DNA of 64,000 nucleotides from positions 124,001 to 188,000 of the forward strand of contig NZ_CP081903.1 of assembly GCF_020091405.1 (NCBI RefSeq). Reading direction: 5' to 3'. The DNA is from Bacteroides cellulosilyticus (GTDB taxonomy: Bacteria; Bacteroidota; Bacteroidia; Bacteroidales; Bacteroidaceae). Shown piece by piece: positions 1-8,218 of the stretch. Positions within the stretch are counted from its first letter, which is position 1, and each line of letters starts with the position of its first letter. The notes below the pieces were generated by a model. It was not told the DNA's origin and did no database searches. It saw nothing but the letters and a program-made list of their open reading frames with translations. Made by a program: the position numbers and the translations under genes.

Positions 1-1327
1 CCGCAATCCAAATATGTCCCGTAACGGAATGTTGCATCATAGACATTACCGTAGAAATACCACGATAACGATCGAATTCAGGCATTTGGGTATAATAAGT
101 GAATTTCCCGGTTTGACGGTTCTTCACCCCCAATCCATAAGTTCCTATTCCCAGCCAGAGCAATCCTTCATCATCCACCAAAATACTGCGAACAGAAGTA
201 GTCTTCAGCATTCGTTTGACTTCCAACAACTGATCCCAATAGAAATCAGCTTTCCGAGTACTCACTTTGTTTACACCTCCACCAATCATACCTACCCACA
301 TCAGCCCCTGGCGATCACGCAAAAGGGAAGCCACTTCATCACTGGCTATAGAACTATCCGATTCACTGGGATAATAATTACTGAAAGTCTCAGCACCTGT
401 GTAATTCCCTGTCAACGGAAGTACACTGAGCCCTTTACGGGTTCCTACCCATAAAGAATGAGTATTAAGATCTTCGGATAAAGCATAGATAATATCATCT
501 GAGATACCGGCAAGGTTCTTTTCATCATACCTATAAGTAATCCAAGTGGTCTTATCCGGCTGGTAGGCATCTTTCAACAAAACCAAACCACCACGCCAAG
601 TACCTACCCAAATATTCTTTTGACTGTCCTGAAATACATAATGAGCAGAGTTTTGTTCATTCAACCGCGGGTATCTGAAATATTTCCCGGTTTTCTTCTC
701 ATAACGATACAACCCTGCATCCCATGTTCCAATCCAAATATCTCCCCGGTCATCTTCAAACAGAGATTTGATGGCAGCCCTGGGCATCACATTCCCTGTA
801 TTTTCGCCACCATGGCATAAGAAATCATCTTTATCTTCCTGGTACTCATACACTCCCCAATCTGTTGCAAACAGAATACGTTCATCACTGGTTATCAGTA
901 CTTGAGGGATACTATTACCATTCATCTCCGGATGATCTATTTTCCGTATCGCACCCGTTTTCTTGTCCAAAACATTCAGACCACTGTAAGTACCAATCCA
1001 AAGACGGTGTTTTGCATCCTCTGCCACACAGAAAACATTATTATTGGTCAGCAAATCAGTGCGAAAAAGATTGGATTTATAAGTAGTAAGAGAATAACCA
1101 TCATATTGGAAAAGGCCATTACGGGTAGATATCCAGATATATCCGTCGCGATCCTGATAGACAGATTGCACATCTTTACTGGGCAAACTGTTCAATATGG
1201 ACGAAGACTTAAACACCAAAGTAGTTGGTTTAGGTGTTGTGATAGCCTGACATATCAAAGGGAAAAATATTCCAAAGCAAAATACAAAACTCCAGATTTT
1301 TTCTTTCATAGTAAGCATTACCTTCAT
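1..1327 (-). CDS. HTCS-type sensor/regulator, N-terminal sensor part (runs off left edge)
   Basis: The minus strand is open from about 1327 to the window edge. The translation starts with a signal peptide (KIWSFVFCFGIFFPLICQA) followed by repeated two-component-regulator propeller blades, with motifs such as DRDGYIWISTRNGLFQYDGY, HRLWIGTYSGL, GDIWIGTWDAGL, KNIWVGTWRGGL and LMWVGMIGGGVN. This is the periplasmic sensor half typical of Bacteroides hybrid two-component systems; the Y_Y_Y, kinase, receiver and AraC parts would lie outside the window. Three in-frame ATGs exist (1327, 1318, 1309). I chose 1327 because GGAG lies 6 nt before it on the minus strand. It diverges from the DUF2264 gene, which it may regulate. 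The family assignment is firm for the sensor domain and inferred for the missing half. Confidence 0.85.
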   Translation of the reverse strand, partial: MKVMLTMKEKIWSFVFCFGIFFPLICQAITTPKPTTLVFKSSSILNSLPSKDVQSVYQDRDGYIWISTRNGLFQYDGYSLTTYKSNLFRTDLLTNNNVFCVAEDAKHRLWIGTYSGLNVLDKKTGAIRKIDHPEMNGNSIPQVLITSDERILFATDWGVYEYQEDKDDFLCHGGENTGNVMPRAAIKSLFEDDRGDIWIGTWDAGLYRYEKKTGKYFRYPRLNEQNSAHYVFQDSQKNIWVGTWRGGLVLLKDAYQPDKTTWITYRYDEKNLAGISDDIIYALSEDLNTHSLWVGTRKGLSVLPLTGNYTGAETFSNYYPSESDSSIASDEVASLLRDRQGLMWVGMIGGGVNKVSTRKADFYWDQLLEVKRMLKTTSVRSILVDDEGLLWLGIGTYGLGVKNRQTGKFTYYTQMPEFDRYRGISTVMSMMQHSVTGHIWIA

Positions 1328-1364
1328 GGTTTACTCCGTTTTAAATATAATTAATAACGCCCGA

Positions 1365-1372
1365 CAAATATA
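1365..1372 (-). promoter_or_regulatory. -7 box upstream of the HTCS-like gene
   Basis: The minus strand reads TATATTTG, a match to the Bacteroides -7 consensus TAnnTTTG, about 38 nt before the chosen start at 1327. No good TTTG -33 box is visible about 20 nt upstream. Confidence 0.5.
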
Positions 1373-1434
1373 CGTAAATATATCTAAAAGTATCTTATCC
1401 ATTGGTAATATTATATTCCAATAATTCTATATCG

Positions 1435-1556
1435 GGACGTACCCGGGATGTACTTGCTCCGTACCAAGTCCGTAGTTTCTCCGTACAGAGGTACTTCTGA
1501 CCGAAGAACGTACGGAGCAAGTACGGTCCGGATACGGCTCGGGTAAGGAGCAGATA
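1435..1556. repeat. 11-nt-period repeat array with inverted halves (GTACGG / CCGTAC core)
   Basis: In the 360-bp gap between divergent genes, units beginning GTAC recur every 11 nt (GTACCCGGGAT, GTACTTGCTCC, GTACCAAGTCC, GTAGTTTCTCC). After a short break the complementary form follows (GTACGGAGCAA, GTACGGTCCGG, ATACGGCTCGG). GTACTTGCTCCGTAC at about 1450 and GTACGGAGCAAGTAC at about 1509 are exact 15-bp reverse complements, so the region can form a long hairpin. The same GTACGGAG core recurs in the array at 45002-45126. Apart from this array and promoter-like sequence, the gap holds nothing I recognise. Confidence 0.75.
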
Positions 1557-1687
1557 AGCTCAAAAAGACAATATTGACCTAAATTTCACCCTTTTTGGCA
1601 CTAAAGTAGCCGTTTATATTGCAAAGAATACCTTTTCTTTGCAGAGAAAAATAAATAAGAATATTCTTACCATGTAATACACACGCA

Positions 1688-3706
1688 ATGATGAAAATTG
1701 TATTCTCAAAAATGACCGGAGGATTATTACTATTTACTTTATTAGTTTCATTAAAAGTAAATGCCTCCTTGCCACAGGCTAAAAATGATTCCGTATTTCA
1801 TTTAGTACAACCGGACTACAAGTTGAGCCCTCTCACCGGTATGACTCGCCAACATTGGCTTGACGCTGCAACCTATTTACTGGACGGAGCATTCAGTTAC
1901 ATCCACACACCGGATGATCCGATGCACTTCCCGAAACAGCCGGGAAAGAGTTATCCAACAGATGGAAAACCTAACAAAACGGAGAATTTGGAGGGACTTT
2001 GCCGCACCATGTTCGTAGCAATCCCGCTACTAAAAGAAAATCCGGATCTGGTACTGAATGGAATCAAAGTCGGAGATTATTACCGGCAACAGTTACGCAA
2101 TATGAGTGATCCGTCTAAGTCCGGATATATTCAACACCTCAAAGGTGGGGCAAGCCAGACGCTTGTAGAATTCGGAGCACTTGCCTTGTCACTTACCGTA
2201 ATGCCTGAGATTATCTGGGAACCATTGACACAAAAGGAGAAAGATGATCTTGCCGCATTAATGCTTAGTTATGGTAACGGACCTACAATCGGTTCTAACT
2301 GGCGCTTCTTCAATATATTCGTCATGTCTTTCTTCAAAGATCAAGGTTATGAAGTCAAAGACGGTTATATGGATGAATTGCTGCAAAAATCACTGGCACA
2401 ATATCGTGGATATGGATGGTATAATGATAGTCCGGCCTATGATTATTATAGTATGTGGGCTTTTCAGATGTATGGTATGATTTGGGCGCATTACTACGGT
2501 GAGAAGTTCAATCCGGAAGCCGGACGACAGTTTGTCAGAAACTTCCGTGACCTGGTCCCTAACTATCCCTATATGTTTGCCGAAGATGGAAAAATGAATA
2601 TGTATGGACGCAGTATTACGTACCGTATAGCTGCCGCTGTACCCTTCCCTTTGATGGGGTGGCTCAATGATCCGTCTATCAACTATGGCTGGATGCGCCG
2701 CATTGCCTCTTCCACCTTGCTCCAGTTCCTTGAAAATCCTGCATTAATGGAAGACCGGGTACCAACACTGGGATTTTATGGGGCTTTTGAGCCTGCCGTA
2801 CAGATTTATAGTTGTCGTGGCAGCGTTTACTGGATGGGGAAAGCGTTCCTTGGATTATTATTGCCTGCTGATAATCCGTTCTGGACAGCTATTGAGAATA
2901 ACGGAGCTTGGGAAAAAGAACTTCAATCCGGCAAAGTATACAATAAGTTTATGGAAGGTTCCAACACTTTAGTGACCAACTATCCCAATAGCGGCACCTC
3001 GGAAATACGTGCATGGTGCCATGAAACGGTTGCCAAAGACTGGCAGAAATTCCGTTCTACCGAGAATTATAACAAACTGTCCTACAACACGGCATTCCCC
3101 TGGATGGCAGACAGCCCGGATGGCAAAGTATCCATGAACTATGCCGTACTGAATGACAAACAAGAATGGGAAGTGCTACGCCTCTATACATTCAAAAAGT
3201 TTGAAGACGGAATTTACTACCGGGATGCAGAACTTGAAACAAACCCGGAAATCAGATTCCGTCTGGCAGATATTCCGCTTCCTAACGGTATACTTCGTGT
3301 GGACAAGGTTTCTTTTCCACTTACAACAGAATTACGTTATGGACACTATTCTCTTCCGGAGCTAGGCAATCCCATTGTTACAAAGGAGCAAAAGGCCGGA
3401 GGATACACCGCCTACTGCATGGATAATGGTGCCTATCAAACGGCTCTTATCAATCTACAGGGTTGGTCGGAAGTGGAATTCGTACAGACTGAAGGGCTCC
3501 ATCCGGTCAGTAACAAATGCTCAGTAATCAATGCTGCCGCTACTCATTCCGGTGATAAAGTCTTTATCACACTGCAATTATGGAAAAAGAGTGGCAAGTC
3601 ATTTACTAAAAAGGAACTGACACCTGTAAAGTCCTTCAAACAGACCGGAGACACTATAACCATTTATTTCTCTGACGGGACGGTAAAGACGGTTTCTCTC
3701 TCCTGA
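1688..3706 (+). CDS. Secreted DUF2264 family protein
   Basis: A 672-residue protein with an N-terminal signal peptide (hydrophobic stretch GGLLLFTLLVSLKVNAS, cleavage near residue 27, no lipobox Cys). The body matches DUF2264: an alpha/alpha-barrel-like N-terminal two thirds with motifs GLCRTMFVAIPLL, GPTIGSNWRFFNIF, WYNDSPAYDYYSMWAFQMYG and MNMYGRSITYRIAAAVPFP, then a beta-rich C-terminus. The start is ATGATG at 1688/1691. From memory, a DUF2264 protein of B. thetaiotaomicron founded the GH154 beta-glucuronidase family; I could not check this, so a uronic-acid glycosidase role is an inference. It stands alone, divergent from an HTCS-like regulator, which suggests control by that regulator. 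Confidence 0.85.
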   Translation: MMKIVFSKMTGGLLLFTLLVSLKVNASLPQAKNDSVFHLVQPDYKLSPLTGMTRQHWLDAATYLLDGAFSYIHTPDDPMHFPKQPGKSYPTDGKPNKTENLEGLCRTMFVAIPLLKENPDLVLNGIKVGDYYRQQLRNMSDPSKSGYIQHLKGGASQTLVEFGALALSLTVMPEIIWEPLTQKEKDDLAALMLSYGNGPTIGSNWRFFNIFVMSFFKDQGYEVKDGYMDELLQKSLAQYRGYGWYNDSPAYDYYSMWAFQMYGMIWAHYYGEKFNPEAGRQFVRNFRDLVPNYPYMFAEDGKMNMYGRSITYRIAAAVPFPLMGWLNDPSINYGWMRRIASSTLLQFLENPALMEDRVPTLGFYGAFEPAVQIYSCRGSVYWMGKAFLGLLLPADNPFWTAIENNGAWEKELQSGKVYNKFMEGSNTLVTNYPNSGTSEIRAWCHETVAKDWQKFRSTENYNKLSYNTAFPWMADSPDGKVSMNYAVLNDKQEWEVLRLYTFKKFEDGIYYRDAELETNPEIRFRLADIPLPNGILRVDKVSFPLTTELRYGHYSLPELGNPIVTKEQKAGGYTAYCMDNGAYQTALINLQGWSEVEFVQTEGLHPVSNKCSVINAAATHSGDKVFITLQLWKKSGKSFTKKELTPVKSFKQTGDTITIYFSDGTVKTVSLS

Positions 3707-3728
3707 CATAAGTTTCGGAAGGAATAGT

Positions 3729-3736
3729 TATCTTTG
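3729..3736 (+). promoter_or_regulatory. -7 box for hemW
   Basis: TATCTTTG matches TAnnTTTG and lies about 49 nt before the hemW start, just after the stop of the DUF2264 gene. This suggests hemW is transcribed separately. Confidence 0.5.
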
Positions 3737-3784
3737 CCGCCAAAGTAAGAGCTACGAAAGCTCTTCTACAGAAACAATATAATT

Positions 3785-4915
3785 ATGGCAGGCATCTACA
3801 TACATATCCCCTTCTGCAAGACACGTTGCATTTATTGCGATTTCTATTCCACTACACGTTCGGAATTGAAATCGCAATATATCCGTGCCCTTTGCCGGGA
3901 GTTGACGGAACGCAAGGAATATCTGAAAGGGGAAGCTGTTGAAACCATTTATTTCGGTGGAGGTACACCGTCACAGTTATCGGAGGAAGACTTTAAGGAG
4001 GTTTTCAAAACGATTGAACAGGTTTACGGAACGAGGGAAGCAACAGAAATAACTCTTGAAGCAAATCCCGATGACCTTACGGAAGAATATATCGGAATGT
4101 TGCACACTCTACCGTTCAACCGCATCAGCATGGGAATACAAACTTTTGATGATGCAACACTGCAATTATTGAACAGACGGCACAATGCCACACAAGCCAT
4201 AGAAGCAGTAAAACACTGTCGACAAGCAGGTTTTCAAAATATCAGCATCGATTTAATTTATGGCTTGCCCGGAGAGACCGACCAACGCTGGACACAAGAT
4301 TTACAGCAGGCTGTCAGTCTTGATGTAGAGCATATTTCAGCCTACCATCTGATTTACGAGGAAGGTACACCCCTTTACAAAATGCTGCAACAACACTCGG
4401 TATCTCAAGTGGATGAGGATAGTAGTCTGAACTTCTTCTCCACATTGATAGATACCCTTTCTGCCACCGGATACGAGCATTATGAAATTTCCAACTTTTG
4501 CAAACCGGGAATGTATTCCCGACATAATACTTCTTATTGGCAAGGTATCCCTTATCTAGGATGCGGCCCGTCCGCACATTCCTTTGATGGAGGCTCGCGC
4601 GAATGGAATGTAGCTTCACTAAATCAGTATCTTTCATCAGTAGAACAAGGACAACGCCAACACGAAACAGAACAACTGGACACACGAACCCGCTACAATG
4701 AATACATCATCACAGGTCTGCGCACAATGTGGGGAATATCAACTGAAGAGCTAAAAAAGAAGTTCGGCGACCGACTCTCGAAATATTGTTTGGAACAAGC
4801 CAGATCTTATCTGGAAAATGGGAAATTAGAGTTGCATAACGATCGGTTAAAGCTAACCAGAGAGGGTATTTTCATCTCAGATGGTATCATGAGCGATTTA
4901 TTGATAATAGAATAA
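3785..4915 (+). CDS. hemW: Radical SAM protein HemW (coproporphyrinogen III oxidase-like)
   Basis: A 376-residue cytoplasmic radical SAM enzyme. The cluster motif is C11-K-T-R-C15-I-Y-C18, the CxxxCxxC form, with the usual HemW start (GIYIHIPFC). Further family blocks are YFGGGTPSQL (SAM-binding GGGTP), EANPDDLTEEYIGML, GIQTFDDATLQLLNR, DLIYGLPGETDQRW and HYEISNF. The C-terminal winged-helix segment (RYNEYIITGLRTMWGI) is present, so the gene is full length. HemW is regarded as a heme-binding or heme-trafficking protein rather than a true HemN oxidase; that role comes from family knowledge. It ends in a hairpin shared with the convergent gene. Confidence 0.9.
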   Translation: MAGIYIHIPFCKTRCIYCDFYSTTRSELKSQYIRALCRELTERKEYLKGEAVETIYFGGGTPSQLSEEDFKEVFKTIEQVYGTREATEITLEANPDDLTEEYIGMLHTLPFNRISMGIQTFDDATLQLLNRRHNATQAIEAVKHCRQAGFQNISIDLIYGLPGETDQRWTQDLQQAVSLDVEHISAYHLIYEEGTPLYKMLQQHSVSQVDEDSSLNFFSTLIDTLSATGYEHYEISNFCKPGMYSRHNTSYWQGIPYLGCGPSAHSFDGGSREWNVASLNQYLSSVEQGQRQHETEQLDTRTRYNEYIITGLRTMWGISTEELKKKFGDRLSKYCLEQARSYLENGKLELHNDRLKLTREGIFISDGIMSDLLIIE

Positions 4916-4960
4916 TTGCTTAAAAGCCGCATCCATCACGGATACGGCTTCTAAGCAATT
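4914..4960. terminator. Bidirectional terminator hairpin
   Basis: AATTGCTTA pairs with TAAGCAATT, and the inner AAGCCG...CGGCTT extends the stem with small mismatches. It lies between the convergent hemW and BACON lipoprotein genes. Confidence 0.7.
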
Positions 4961-4987
4961 AATGTAAAAATCACAAACTAAAAATAT

Positions 4988-6016
4988 TTAATCCGTATTT
5001 TCTGTAAAATGAGTTTGCATAACAATGTCAGTAGCAGTACCATAGCCACCCTTATATGTACTATTTGAAGGGGTTCCAGTGAATTTACCATAGTAGAATC
5101 CATCCACATGCTGTTTTGCCCATGTACCATTGTCAGCAAAAACAAAAATCATATTATAATTTTCATCCGTAGCTATAGGAGCAACATATTGTACAGTTGT
5201 TCCCCATCCAAGTGTCCCGGCATTGTCATAAGCACACAGATAAACTTTATATGGAGAAATATCTCCCAGATATTGTCCAAATGAGATAATAAAATAACCT
5301 TCATTATAAGTTGCCAGGAAAGATGCATCCACCGGCATCCCATTCGTCGTCAGTTGATATACATTAGCAATCCCTGTTGATTCAACTTTACAAAGTGCAG
5401 CATATCGCTTACCATTATTTGTATACAGCATATCATAAATACCGTTCAAATTCATTTGTGTAAATTCCGCGGTATACGCCACATTACCATCATCAATAAC
5501 CACCATACTTGTCCTATATCCTCCATCTTGAATAGCGGGCGCGGTAAATATTATCTGATTTTCATCCCTCCGGTAGGTAATCCATTGGGGTACTGTCACT
5601 TTAATATCCCGTTTTGTATCCAAAGAAAAAGCTGCATCTCCTCCTGCCGGCGCAAATGTTACATCTTTCAAGGTACAGATAAAAGTATCACCTAACTGTG
5701 TAACAGGGACCTCTTTCTTTTCATTGGCAGAACGAATAGTAACCATCGTCGTACGACTTGAGATTGAATTGTTCAAATCTACCGATAAGCTAATATCCTG
5801 TCCTGATACAGATATATGACACCATGAATCAGCCGCAGTAGCCTCTACCTCCGAAGTAGCAAGTACTTTAATCAAGCCGGTGCCACCTTTATATGTAAAC
5901 TGGGCTTCTGTACTTATCACAGTCAATTCGGGGCTTTTTACCGCATCATCATCGTCGCTGCACCCTACAACCATTGTGCAAAGTGCCAGAATTAATATAT
6001 TCACTAACTTTCTCAT
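4988..6016 (-). CDS. BACON-domain lipoprotein
   Basis: Last gene of the minus-strand SusC/SusD operon, about 342 residues. I start it at 6016 (MRKLVNIL), not at the in-frame ATG at 6028, because GGAAAG lies 5 nt before 6016. The lipobox is VVGC (Cys19), followed by an Asp run typical of surface-exposed Bacteroides lipoproteins. Residues about 35-110 and 115-190 look like two BACON-type beta-sandwiches: each ends in strands such as MVTIRSANEKKEVPVTQLG and MVVIDDGNVAYTAEFTQ. The C-terminal half is beta-rich and unrecognised. BACON domains are thought to act as spacers or binding modules. Given the neighbours, an accessory outer-membrane substrate-capture role is likely but inferred. Confidence 0.8.
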   Translation of the reverse strand: MRKLVNILILALCTMVVGCSDDDDAVKSPELTVISTEAQFTYKGGTGLIKVLATSEVEATAADSWCHISVSGQDISLSVDLNNSISSRTTMVTIRSANEKKEVPVTQLGDTFICTLKDVTFAPAGGDAAFSLDTKRDIKVTVPQWITYRRDENQIIFTAPAIQDGGYRTSMVVIDDGNVAYTAEFTQMNLNGIYDMLYTNNGKRYAALCKVESTGIANVYQLTTNGMPVDASFLATYNEGYFIISFGQYLGDISPYKVYLCAYDNAGTLGWGTTVQYVAPIATDENYNMIFVFADNGTWAKQHVDGFYYGKFTGTPSNSTYKGGYGTATDIVMQTHFTENTD

Positions 6017-6032
6017 ACAACTTTCCATTTAT

Positions 6033-7313
6033 TTATTTTTTAATCATGCTCAAAGGTCCGGCATATCGGGAAGTTCCCCATTGCTTAAATTCACCGACAT
6101 ACTCATTACCTTTCATTTCCCATACTATGAGTGAATTAACTTCATGATCAGCCCAAACGCCATAACTTTCTAAATCTATTATAATATCCTCCGTATCCAC
6201 TCTTGGTTTACTTGCAACCCCGAGTGCAGTATTTTTAAACAAACTACCGGTATTGGCATCCCAAGCACATAACCATACTTCATTACTGCCGGCATTACCC
6301 ACTTTCTGTGACATAATTCGAATTCCTCCGACACTCTTATCGTAATTCACCAGCAGTTTGTAATTCGGATTAAACCCGACCATCAGGAATGATGTCTGAC
6401 TTTCCTCTTCAAGAATCACCGGTATTCTTCCTCCAGCATATACAAAGTCCCATGATCCCAAAAAATCCTTATACTTCATATATCCCTCCGGCAATTCATT
6501 TGCCGTGAGCTTAACATCGGTGGCTCCCTGATCAGTACAAGTAAACGTTTTAGTCGCACTATCCCACGTGAAGTTTTCCAATGTCTTCCCCATCACTTCT
6601 ATCGGTTCATAGAATTTAATACCGGTAGCAGTGAAAATATATGGCCCCGATACTGACTCAGTCTTCTTACCTTCAGTCTCATAACTGAAAAGAAATACAT
6701 GGTCTTCCATCGGAACGACAAACGTCTTTCCGCCAATACTGGCCGTATATGTGGTTGTAAACGTTTCTTTCGACAACTTAACCGTTTTGTCCAAAAGCGT
6801 CATCGGAGGTTCAGTCAGACGCGTCATTTTTATGACATTATTTGTCTTTTTTCCTCTAAGAATAATTTCATTATCGGTATGCGACCGAAATATAAATTCA
6901 TAATCGCCCTCATACCCTTTACCTTTTCCACCTCCGTCTATGATGTCCGGATCAGAAAAATGATGGAACAATTCATTATATGTATCAAAGTTTAATGTCG
7001 GGCCTATATCTTTTTTCAAGGAATAAAGACTGGTTACTTCTTTTTCAGCCTCCTCAAATGCATCAGTAGATACTGTAACCTGATCACCATCTTTAAATTT
7101 CATAGTAAAAAGATACCCTCCATAGGCTTGGGTAGACGAAGGATAATATTCCATAGCCCACCCATATTCTGCACTTTTCAATAAAGTCTGATACTCAGCC
7201 AATGCTTTCTCTACACGCACCGATGATGGTTCATCAAATACGTCGTCCACATCCTGCACACACGAACTCAGAAGTATGGAGAAAACAAAAAATGTATATA
7301 TTATTTTTTTCAT
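6033..7313 (-). CDS. DUF4302 domain lipoprotein
   Basis: A 426-residue lipoprotein (MKKIIYTFFVFSILLSSC, Cys18). The N-terminal region VEKALAEYQTLLKSAEYGWA, with YPSSTQAYGGYLFTMKF and a following FRSHTDNEIILRGKK, matches the DUF4302 family found next to SusC/SusD pairs and zinc-metallohydrolase lipoproteins. The biochemical function is unknown. It sits 10 bp after the metallohydrolase gene and 16 bp before the BACON gene, clearly in one operon. Its likely place is the outer membrane facing outward, as a partner of the SusC/SusD complex; that is inferred from context. Confidence 0.85.
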   Translation of the reverse strand: MKKIIYTFFVFSILLSSCVQDVDDVFDEPSSVRVEKALAEYQTLLKSAEYGWAMEYYPSSTQAYGGYLFTMKFKDGDQVTVSTDAFEEAEKEVTSLYSLKKDIGPTLNFDTYNELFHHFSDPDIIDGGGKGKGYEGDYEFIFRSHTDNEIILRGKKTNNVIKMTRLTEPPMTLLDKTVKLSKETFTTTYTASIGGKTFVVPMEDHVFLFSYETEGKKTESVSGPYIFTATGIKFYEPIEVMGKTLENFTWDSATKTFTCTDQGATDVKLTANELPEGYMKYKDFLGSWDFVYAGGRIPVILEEESQTSFLMVGFNPNYKLLVNYDKSVGGIRIMSQKVGNAGSNEVWLCAWDANTGSLFKNTALGVASKPRVDTEDIIIDLESYGVWADHEVNSLIVWEMKGNEYVGEFKQWGTSRYAGPLSMIKK

Positions 7314-7323
7314 ATTTTAATTA

Positions 7324-8193
7324 TTAAATATTATCCAAATCGAGTTCACTTATCTCAGCGCAACGCCTGCTAATTACACTACGCAGTTGTTCAATATCGA
7401 TGCTCCAGGATTCTTTCATATACTTCCTTACGATATCCAGTTTCTGGTAAATGATGGCACTCCCTTTATCACCAGCGAGTGCTATTACCTCGTCCCATTG
7501 CTCAGCTGGATAAGTCAGGTAACAGGCTGTTACTTCAGCGATATCTTCACGAGGCTGGCTACCGGCATACGGCGTGACAAATCCCAGTGGAGCAACAGTT
7601 TCAAGACTACGGTTTTGCCATCCTGTAGGCACATAGTTTCCGGCACTGATTTTATCAAACTCTACCGTATATGCCTTCTTTTGATGCAAGATATGCGCAA
7701 ACTCATGGTGCATCACCTTAAAATAATATTCATTCAGCTCGTTCACATTAGTGGGGTCAAGCCAGTTCCCCATATAAAGGGTAACTTTCAATCCGCCTTC
7801 AGCCGTTCCCAAGGTATAAGTTGTTTTGTCCCATGACGCCGAACCAATCAGATGAATCACTTTAGGGGCATTGGCACGTGTAAAGTCAATACCTCCCACT
7901 TCATCATAAACTTCCAGCCAGGCATGTTTCACTATCTTAGCCAGTTTGACACTAAGTTTAAAATCCGTAGGAACCAGATTATGCGAATAGTCAGATTCGA
8001 TATGCTCCATCCTATAGATGAAATCAATATTATAGGTATCCACATAGTTTACTTTCAGCCATTTGTCAAAGGCATTACGTTCTGCCTCCGAAGTATCAAA
8101 AATACTATTATCCTTATCCGGCTCATTGTCGTCACAGGCCGAGAAACCCATTCCGAATATAAGCATCAATATATATATATACCAATTTTTCAT
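7324..8193 (-). CDS. Substrate-import-associated zinc metallohydrolase lipoprotein
   Basis: A 289-residue lipoprotein (MKNWYIYILMLIFGMGFSAC, Cys20). It carries the zinc motif HEFAH (His163, Glu164, His167) followed by ILHQKK, and a downstream acidic segment PREDIAEVTACYL (about 215-225) that may supply the third ligand. This matches the family of putative zinc metallopeptidase lipoproteins linked to TonB importers (TIGR04549-like / Peptidase_Mx1). Its surface or periplasmic position beside SusC/SusD suggests that it trims a peptide or protein ligand before import. Proteolysis is inferred from the motif; the substrate is unknown. It follows the SusD gene by 25 bp. Confidence 0.87.
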   Translation of the reverse strand: MKNWYIYILMLIFGMGFSACDDNEPDKDNSIFDTSEAERNAFDKWLKVNYVDTYNIDFIYRMEHIESDYSHNLVPTDFKLSVKLAKIVKHAWLEVYDEVGGIDFTRANAPKVIHLIGSASWDKTTYTLGTAEGGLKVTLYMGNWLDPTNVNELNEYYFKVMHHEFAHILHQKKAYTVEFDKISAGNYVPTGWQNRSLETVAPLGFVTPYAGSQPREDIAEVTACYLTYPAEQWDEVIALAGDKGSAIIYQKLDIVRKYMKESWSIDIEQLRSVISRRCAEISELDLDNI

Positions 8194-8218
8194 AAATCTT
8201 CGTTTTTTAGCGGTTTAA

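Noticed and set aside
14-1354. Plus-strand ORFs in the first 1.35 kb
   Set aside because: They are antisense to a continuous minus-strand HTCS sensor frame with clear propeller motifs.
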